Part shown: positions 43,044-47,778 of the stretch, piece after piece | Layout of the letters: the number at the start of each line of letters is the position of its first letter | Numbering within the stretch: the first letter of the stretch is position 1 | Assembly: GCA_016875535.1 (NCBI GenBank) | Contig: VGPF01000013.1 | Coordinates: forward strand, 1-47,778 | Source: Chloroflexota bacterium | Lineage (GTDB): Bacteria > Chloroflexota > Dehalococcoidia > SHYB01 | Length of the DNA stretch: 47,778 nucleotides | Direction: 5' to 3' | Notes under the pieces: model-generated | Told to the model about the DNA's origin: nothing | Database searches by the model: none | Seen by the model: only the letters and a program-made list of their open reading frames with translations | Translations under genes and position numbers: made by a program

Positions 43044-45014
43044 CTAACTTGCCAGCCAGATGACCTCGACGAGGTGGCCGCCCTGGTGGAAGGCCTCGCC
43101 GCCGCCGGACTGCTGGTAAGCGTTGCGCAGGCGGCCGCTGTAGACCACGTAGCGCGCCTCCGTCGGCAGGACGAAGCGCTTCGCCTCAGCCTTCTCGATG
43201 TTCCAGACCTCGCGGGAGATCTCGGCCAGCTTCTCGCGGGTCACACCGCGCGAAGCCTCGGCGACCAGAGCGTTGATGCGCGGGATGTTGTATTCCATCA
43301 AGTTCGCCTGGTTGCCCGGCGTAAGGGTCTGGAGGTCCAGCGCCGGGTTCGGCAGGATCTGGTTGAAGAAGAGCGCCATGCTCTCAAAGGTCTGGTGCTG
43401 CTGGCCGGGGTTGTAGCCGATGGCCGCGTAGAAGACGTTGATGTCGGAAACCTTGTTCAGCGTCACTTCGATGCCAAGGTTCTTTTCAAGGTCGCCCTTC
43501 ACCGCCAGCATCTGGTTCGTGATGGTGGGGCTGTACTCGTTGTAGATGAGCGTGTGCTTCTCGCCGGCCCTATGGCCTGAGGCCGCCCAGAGCTCCTTCG
43601 CCTTCGCCGCATCGAAGATCCAGGGGTTATCATCCCGGTTCGCAAAGCCCTCCGCGATCTTGGCGACTCCCGGCGGCTCATCGTAGAGCAAGCCCGTCAC
43701 CACCGTCGGCGGGGCCAGGGTCGCGGCGCCGCCGTGGATGTTGTTGATCATGGTCTGCCAGTCAATGGCTTTGGCGATGGCGAGGCGGGCGCGCTTATCG
43801 GCGAAGGGGGCGTTGGCGCCCTCCGTCCTCAGGCCAAGGGAGAAGATGCCCTTGGCGCTGAAGAGCTCCGTGATCTGGCAGGCGGAGCACTGCCGGCCGA
43901 AGTTCACCGCGTCCGCCGGGGTGGAGATGCCCACGGTCTGGGCGCTGTCCAACTGGCCGGTGGTCATGCCGGAGCGAAGGAGGGAGACGGCGGTGATGAC
44001 GTTGATGACGTGCTTGTCCAGGTATGGCAGGGGTCTGCCGTCGCCGCCGTTCTTCCAGAAGTTGGGGTTGGCGGTCATCTCCACCTTGGTCGTGCGGTCA
44101 TAGGTGGCAATCATCATGGAGCCGCTGCCCACGATGCGCTTGGTGTAATCGCCGTCCAGCTGGAAGACCTCAGGCGGCAGGATGCGTGATTGGAAGTCGG
44201 CCAGAAGGAGCGTCGTGTAGGGATCGGGGCCCTTCAGCTGGATCTCGATCGTCGCGGCGTCAACGGCGCGAACATCGGAGAGGTTGTTCCACTGGGGGCC
44301 CTGGGCGATGGTGGGCTGAGGCGAGCCATCGGCCTTCCTGAGCTTGCCGAGCCAGTAGTTCATGCTGTGGACCACATCCGCAGCCACCACCTGGCGTCCG
44401 TAAAGGGGGGCAAGGCGCGCATCATACCCATAGGCCGCCTGCGGCAAGTTCTGCCACTTGGCCGCCGGGTTCAGCTTCAGCGTGATGACCTTGGCGTCTT
44501 GGGACATCGTCCAGCTGGTAGCCAGGTCCGGCTCCTCCGCGCACAGACCGATGTTGCCGACCTTCTGGTTCGGCGCCGGGGTGCAGCGGATCAACTGGCT
44601 ATAGATGGGCGTCGCCACCGTCATGGTGGTGAAGGAGCGGCTGATGATGGGATCCGTGGAGGCGGGCGGCGAGTTGAAGCCGTAATTGTGCGTGCCGCCG
44701 CGCCGGGGCGGGACGCGCCAGTTGGGCTGGTTCTGGATCCACCGGAAGCCGATGATGTTTTCCGTCTGCGCGCCCAGGCCCGGCTGGGGCGTCGGCGTGG
44801 CCGTCTGGACGATAACCAGGGGCGTCGGCGTGGGCCCCGTGGTGGGCGTCGGGCGCGGCGTCGGTGTGACAACGATGACCTGCGGCGTGGCAGTGGGCCC
44901 AACCGTCGGCTCATCGTCATCTCCGCCGCCGCAGGCGGTGACCACAAAGACCGCCGCCATGAGCAGCACGCCAAAGAGACCGACTCTACGGCGCTGTCGT
45001 ACCAGGTGCTTCAT
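43044..45014 (-). CDS. Extracellular solute-binding protein, family 5, lipoprotein
   Basis: 656 residues from the ATG at 45014 (AGGAG at seven bases); the longer frame upstream is not protein-like. Lipoprotein signal GVLLMAAVFVVTACGGG, then a long linker of TP repeats (residues about 35-80, such as VTPTPRPTPTTGPTPTPLVI) to lift the domain. The binding domain has LATSWTMSQDAKVITLKLNP, KLRKADGSPQPTIAQ and NPNFWKNGGDGRPLPYLDK. It is larger than the other two SBPs. Own promoter and terminator; no permease adjacent. Confidence 0.9.
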   Translation of the reverse strand: MKHLVRQRRRVGLFGVLLMAAVFVVTACGGGDDDEPTVGPTATPQVIVVTPTPRPTPTTGPTPTPLVIVQTATPTPQPGLGAQTENIIGFRWIQNQPNWRVPPRRGGTHNYGFNSPPASTDPIISRSFTTMTVATPIYSQLIRCTPAPNQKVGNIGLCAEEPDLATSWTMSQDAKVITLKLNPAAKWQNLPQAAYGYDARLAPLYGRQVVAADVVHSMNYWLGKLRKADGSPQPTIAQGPQWNNLSDVRAVDAATIEIQLKGPDPYTTLLLADFQSRILPPEVFQLDGDYTKRIVGSGSMMIATYDRTTKVEMTANPNFWKNGGDGRPLPYLDKHVINVITAVSLLRSGMTTGQLDSAQTVGISTPADAVNFGRQCSACQITELFSAKGIFSLGLRTEGANAPFADKRARLAIAKAIDWQTMINNIHGGAATLAPPTVVTGLLYDEPPGVAKIAEGFANRDDNPWIFDAAKAKELWAASGHRAGEKHTLIYNEYSPTITNQMLAVKGDLEKNLGIEVTLNKVSDINVFYAAIGYNPGQQHQTFESMALFFNQILPNPALDLQTLTPGNQANLMEYNIPRINALVAEASRGVTREKLAEISREVWNIEKAEAKRFVLPTEARYVVYSGRLRNAYQQSGGGEAFHQGGHLVEVIWLAS

Positions 45015-45144
45015 TCTGTGCTCCTTCATCTGCTGATGCCTTGAGTACGCCGCGGCCTCACCCGCAGATTCCCGCTTGGCCGCACCAAGTTTCGGCCTGG
45101 GCGCGGGACACGACGCCCAAAAGACAGGTTTGCGAAGTGGCGGG

Positions 45145-45173
45145 AGTATAGTCCCGGCGCGGCAAAGACGCAA
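45145..45173 (-). promoter_or_regulatory. Promoter of the third SBP gene
   Basis: On the minus strand TTGCGT, 17 bases, TATACT. It would start a leader of about 125 bases before the SBP ATG. Confidence 0.6.
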
Positions 45174-45218
45174 AGGCAAGGGGCACGTAAGCGATTACGA
45201 AGGGCTGACGAATTTCGT

Positions 45219-46010
45219 CTAGGCGCCCGTCCACTTGGGAGGCCGCTTCTCGACGAAGGCCTTGGCTCCTTCGATGATGTCATTGGTCTTGGCGGTGACG
45301 CCGTTGAGGTAAAGCTCATACTCCACGGCGCGCGTCGCCTCGGCCTCCATGCCCCGGCGCAGGGCGCGCTTGGCCAGCCGCACCGCGATGGGCGATTGCA
45401 GGAGCATCTTTTGGGCCGTATCCATGGCCGCCTTCTCCACCGCCAGGTCGCCGATGACTTTGTTCACGATGCCCAGCCGCAGGGCCTCCTGAGCGTCAAT
45501 CTGCTCGGCGAGGAAGCTCATCTCGCAGGCCTTGGCATAGCCCACACTCTGGATGAGGAAAAAGGTGGCGCCCGAATCGGGGACGAGCCCGCGCTTGGTG
45601 AAGGTGGCGGCAAAGCGCGCGTCCGGCGCGGCGATGCGGATATCGCAGGCGAGCGCCAGGCAGAGGCCGCCGCCCACGGCATGGCCCCGGATCGCCGCGA
45701 TGGTGGGCTTTTCGATCTCCCAGAACCGCAGGGCGCTCCAGCCGATGTGCCCCTGGCGATCCACCGCCGGCGCGGCCCCCTTGGTGATGCGCCCGGAGGT
45801 GATGCCCTTCAGGTCGTACCCGGAGCAGAAGGACTTCCCATTGCCCGCCAGGATGACGACCCACACCTCGCCATCGCGCTTCACCTTTTCGATGGCCTCA
45901 TCCAGCTCCAGCGCCATATCGTTGCTCACGGCGTTCAGCACGTCCGGGCGGTTCAGGGTGATGGTGGCGATATGCCCGTCTTTCGCGTAGAGCACCAGTG
46001 GGTCCGGCAT
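45219..46010 (-). CDS. Enoyl-CoA hydratase/isomerase family protein
   Basis: 263 residues from the ATG at 46010, fixed by AGGAGG upstream. Crotonase features: ITLNRPDVLNAVSNDM, VVILAGNGKSFCSGYDLKGI (first oxyanion strand), KPTIAAIRGHAVGGGLCLAL (second), and GLVPDSGATFFLIQSVG with an Asp where hydratases have Glu, like PaaG-type isomerases. The C-terminus AFVEKRPPKWTG is standard. It is monocistronic, divergent from an SDR. Confidence 0.9.
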   Translation of the reverse strand: MPDPLVLYAKDGHIATITLNRPDVLNAVSNDMALELDEAIEKVKRDGEVWVVILAGNGKSFCSGYDLKGITSGRITKGAAPAVDRQGHIGWSALRFWEIEKPTIAAIRGHAVGGGLCLALACDIRIAAPDARFAATFTKRGLVPDSGATFFLIQSVGYAKACEMSFLAEQIDAQEALRLGIVNKVIGDLAVEKAAMDTAQKMLLQSPIAVRLAKRALRRGMEAEATRAVEYELYLNGVTAKTNDIIEGAKAFVEKRPPKWTGA

Positions 46011-46147
46011 AGGGGCCTCCTTGCATCTCCGCCGCACATTGTAGGCGACTCATGACAAGAGAGGAACGTAGGGACGGACGCCTTGCAGGGTTGCCTCAGC
46101 AATCGCCCTCTGCAACAATGCCACCACCGTCACCCTGGAGGCACGTT

Positions 46148-46963
46148 ATGCGAGAGTTGGAAGGCAAAGTCGCCATCGTCACCGGCGCGGGACGACTGCG
46201 CGGCATCGGGAGGGCCGCCTGCGTGGCCCTGGCCAAGATGGGCTGCGCCGTGGCGCCCACCGGCACCGGGCGCAAGCCGGAGACCTTCCCGCCGGATGAG
46301 AAGGCGGCGGGCTGGCGGGACATCGAAAGCACGGCGGAGCAAGTGCGCACCGCCGGGGCGAAGGCCCTGCCCCTGGTGGGCGATGTAACCAGCGCCAAGG
46401 ATGTGGCGCGTTTCGTCCAGCAGACGCTGGATGCTTTCGGGCGCATAGACATCCTGGTGAACAACGCCGCCTTCGCCCGGGGCGAGGACCGCGTCACCGT
46501 GGATAAGCTGGACGAGGCGCTCTGGCGCAAGGTCCTGGACGTGAAGGTCACGGGCTCCTTCCTCATGTCCAAGGCCGTGGCGGACGTCCTCCTGCGGCAG
46601 AAGCAGGGCGGGCGCATCGTCAACATCTCCTCCATCGGCGGCAAGCGCGGCAATGCCGTCAGCCCCGCCTATTGCACCGCCAACTTCGCCCTCCAGGGCT
46701 TCAACCAGGTGCTGGCCCAATGGCTCGCTCCCTACGGGATCACCAGCAACGCCATCTGCCCCGGCATCACGGATACCTCCCGCATGGACGATGTGGGCTA
46801 CCCCCGCGGCGCCGCCTGGGACCGCATGGTCCAGCTCATCCCTATGAAGCGTCCCGCCACGGACGATGAGATCGCCGGAGTCATCGCCTTCCTCTGCACC
46901 AAGGCGGGCGGCTACATCACCGGCCAGGCAATCAACGTGGATGGCGGCATGGTCATGTGGTGA
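46148..46963 (+). CDS. SDR family protein with altered catalytic motif
   Basis: 271 residues from the ATG after GGAGG. VAIVTGAGRLRGIGRAACVA is the cofactor loop (an insertion makes it longer than TGxxxGxG), LVNNAAFARG replaces NNAG, ISSIGGKRGNAVSP carries the catalytic Ser, then YCTAN stands where YxxxK is required, so the catalytic Lys is Asn. The C-terminus YITGQAINVDGGMVMW is conserved. It may be inactive, use another base, or bind substrate without catalysis. Confidence 0.88.
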   Translation: MRELEGKVAIVTGAGRLRGIGRAACVALAKMGCAVAPTGTGRKPETFPPDEKAAGWRDIESTAEQVRTAGAKALPLVGDVTSAKDVARFVQQTLDAFGRIDILVNNAAFARGEDRVTVDKLDEALWRKVLDVKVTGSFLMSKAVADVLLRQKQGGRIVNISSIGGKRGNAVSPAYCTANFALQGFNQVLAQWLAPYGITSNAICPGITDTSRMDDVGYPRGAAWDRMVQLIPMKRPATDDEIAGVIAFLCTKAGGYITGQAINVDGGMVMW

Positions 46964-46972
46964 GGGGGAAAC

Positions 46973-47003
46973 CCTGGGCGACCATATAAGGTCGCCCCTA
47001 CAT
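46973..47003. repeat. REP-like palindrome, copy 1
   Basis: GGGCGACC-ATATAA-GGTCGCCC is a perfect 8-base stem (46976-46997), directly next to the RAYT stop codon. A 31-base stretch that includes it recurs in inverted orientation at 47228-47258 with four differences. Confidence 0.75.
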
Positions 47004-47606
47004 GCGGATGTGCGTGTCTGCGGCTTGATTCTCCGCATCAAGATGCCATCGCTCGGGGTTGCGCCGGATGTATTCACGAATCGGTCCCAAGCCGTCAGCG
47101 CGGATGATGTGTTCGTAGAAATCCTGCTGCCAAAGCCGTCGAAAGAACGGCGTCCAATTCGATTCACGAACCCCACGGGCATATTCAGCGGTGGTCATTG
47201 TCTTGAACCACCCGATGACGCCTCCCAATGTAGGGGCGATCCTATGTGGTCGCCCGGGGTCTATATCAAAGACCCCCTGTGGCCCATTGACGCGGACCCG
47301 CGTCCACGCGCCGTGCGTGAGAACAAGGATTGCGTGAATGTGATTTGGCATGACGACGTACTGGTCCAGCAGCACCCCCGGATATTTATGCGGGATCTCC
47401 TTCCACCACCGCTCGATCATCCGGCCCGCATCGTTCAGATTCACCGGTCCGTCGCTGACGCTCCCAAGCAATAACTCTCGTTGTTGAATCACAAGCGTGA
47501 TGAAGTACCCTCCAGGCAGGCTGTACGACCGGCCTTGCAAACGCAGGGAAGGCCGCCCCTGCCATTCGTCACCCGCATCTGTCACTTGCATGCTGCGATG
47601 ATGCAT
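46998..47606 (-). CDS. REP-associated tyrosine transposase (RAYT, Y1/HUH type)
   Basis: 202 residues from the ATG at 47606 (a TTG two codons earlier is possible). HUH nuclease of the IS200/IS605-related RAYT branch: GGYFITLVIQQRELLLGSV near the N-terminus, VVMPNHIHAILVLT (the His-x-His metal site), and the catalytic Tyr in WQQDFYEHIIR, then IREYIRRNPERWHLDAEN. RAYTs nick REP hairpins. Two REP-like palindromes lie at and inside this gene, one at the stop and one under APTLGG codons. Confidence 0.93.
   Translation of the reverse strand: MHHRSMQVTDAGDEWQGRPSLRLQGRSYSLPGGYFITLVIQQRELLLGSVSDGPVNLNDAGRMIERWWKEIPHKYPGVLLDQYVVMPNHIHAILVLTHGAWTRVRVNGPQGVFDIDPGRPHRIAPTLGGVIGWFKTMTTAEYARGVRESNWTPFFRRLWQQDFYEHIIRADGLGPIREYIRRNPERWHLDAENQAADTHIRM
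47228..47258. repeat. REP-like palindrome, copy 2 (inverted, inside the RAYT gene)
   Basis: It matches copy 1 reversed at 27 of 31 positions and has the stem GGGCGA/TCGCCC. On the RAYT coding strand it spells GRPHRIAPTL. Confidence 0.7.
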
Positions 47607-47680
47607 CAGCAAGACCGTTCGCGATAGGGGCGGTTGTCACTTCCTGCCATCGTCCGGTTATGCTTTGTCGCGCAGACCGC

Positions 47681-47686
47681 TATACT
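47681..47686 (+). promoter_or_regulatory. -10 element for the right-edge ORF
   Basis: TATACT, 27 bases before the ATG at 47713. No good -35 was found. Confidence 0.4.
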
Positions 47687-47712
47687 TGAATCGAATCCCT
47701 AGTACGCCCCCT

Positions 47713-47778
47713 ATGCCTGACCAACAGCCTGAAAGTCACGGTCCGCTTCCGCCGCCCCAGGGCACGCCCTCCGGCGGG
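47713..47778 (+). CDS. Partial ORF cut by the right edge
   Basis: 22 codons from ATG at 47713 to the window end, reading MPDQQPESHGPLPPPQ and then GTPSGG: a Pro/Gly-rich, disordered N-terminus. No function can be proposed. There is no strong ribosome site. Confidence 0.45.
   Translation, partial: MPDQQPESHGPLPPPQGTPSGG

Noticed and set aside
44760-44920. Direct repeats in the Thr/Pro linker of the third SBP as a possible CRISPR or tandem repeat array
   Set aside because: They encode a normal lipoprotein linker and the units are irregular and short.
45206-45218. Palindrome GACGAA-T-TTCGTC next to the enoyl-CoA hydratase stop
   Set aside because: It lies after a stop codon rather than in a promoter, and is short; possible operator but unsupported.

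Overview
The window looks like a chromosomal contig from an uncultured, GC-rich bacterium, most likely a Chloroflexota of the Dehalococcoidia/SAR202 type. This is inferred from gene content, not from a marker phylogeny: four CaiB/BaiF CoA-transferases, two luciferase-like (LLM) flavin oxidoreductases, four orphan or nearly orphan peptide-transport modules with Cys-Gly-Gly lipoboxes and Thr/Pro linkers, several SDRs, enoyl-CoA hydratases, and housekeeping genes (cmk, plsC, glmS, lepA, galU, rph, comEC/comEA, moaD/moaE, htpX). No rRNA, CRISPR array or prophage was seen.

Layout. 1-300: right end of an IS3-type element that appears to have cut a small membrane-protein gene. 537-1837: nfi (endonuclease V) convergent with a TetR regulator. 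2045-8264: a lipoprotein substrate-binding protein (SBP) under a strong promoter with a palindrome suited to the divergent TetR, followed by enoyl-CoA hydratase, acyl-CoA dehydrogenase and two CaiB CoA-transferases, which reads as an uptake and CoA-thioester catabolic operon. 8452-10227: a second SBP. 10310-14580: cmk-plsC, glmS, a histone-H1-like Lys/Ala protein, and a zinc-ribbon OB-fold protein. 14593-17327 (minus): M16 peptidase, MBL hydrolase, and a more A/T-rich islet with a decayed Doc/Fic toxin and a small candidate antitoxin. 17412-23304: HAD phosphatase, HtpX, then 4-OT tautomerase, two tandem SDRs, an amidohydrolase and an LLM oxidoreductase, a plausible small-molecule catabolic cluster. 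23483-25794: tRNA-Lys(CTT), tRNA-Leu(TAG), oppD and oppF with no permease genes. 25874-26314: a promoter followed by about 400 bases with nested helices and no credible ORF, a candidate structured RNA. 26557-34380: lepA, a small membrane protein, galU, yihY, rph, comEC and comEA. 34447-36922: a LuxE-LuxC pair (fatty acyl reductase) with no luciferase beside it. 36947-37991: moaE/moaD and a decayed toxin-antitoxin-like pair (DUF2283 plus a nuclease-like fragment). 38000-40440: two overlapping CaiB genes. 40554-46963: META lipoprotein, LLM oxidoreductase, PAC2 protein, a third SBP, enoyl-CoA hydratase and an SDR. 46973-47606: a RAYT transposase with two inverted REP-like palindromes. The right edge holds the start of one more ORF.

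The best candidates for something new are the structured RNA at 25.9-26.3 kb, the luxE-luxC acyl-reduction pair in a non-luminous context, the REP palindromes that overlap the RAYT reading frame, and the non-AUG start codons inferred for galu and rph. Several smaller anomalies are listed separately: a Doc toxin with a frameshift and an altered Fic motif, a MoaD ending in Gly-Gly-Ala, an SDR lacking the catalytic Lys, and a ComEC whose metallo-hydrolase domain has lost its metal ligands.
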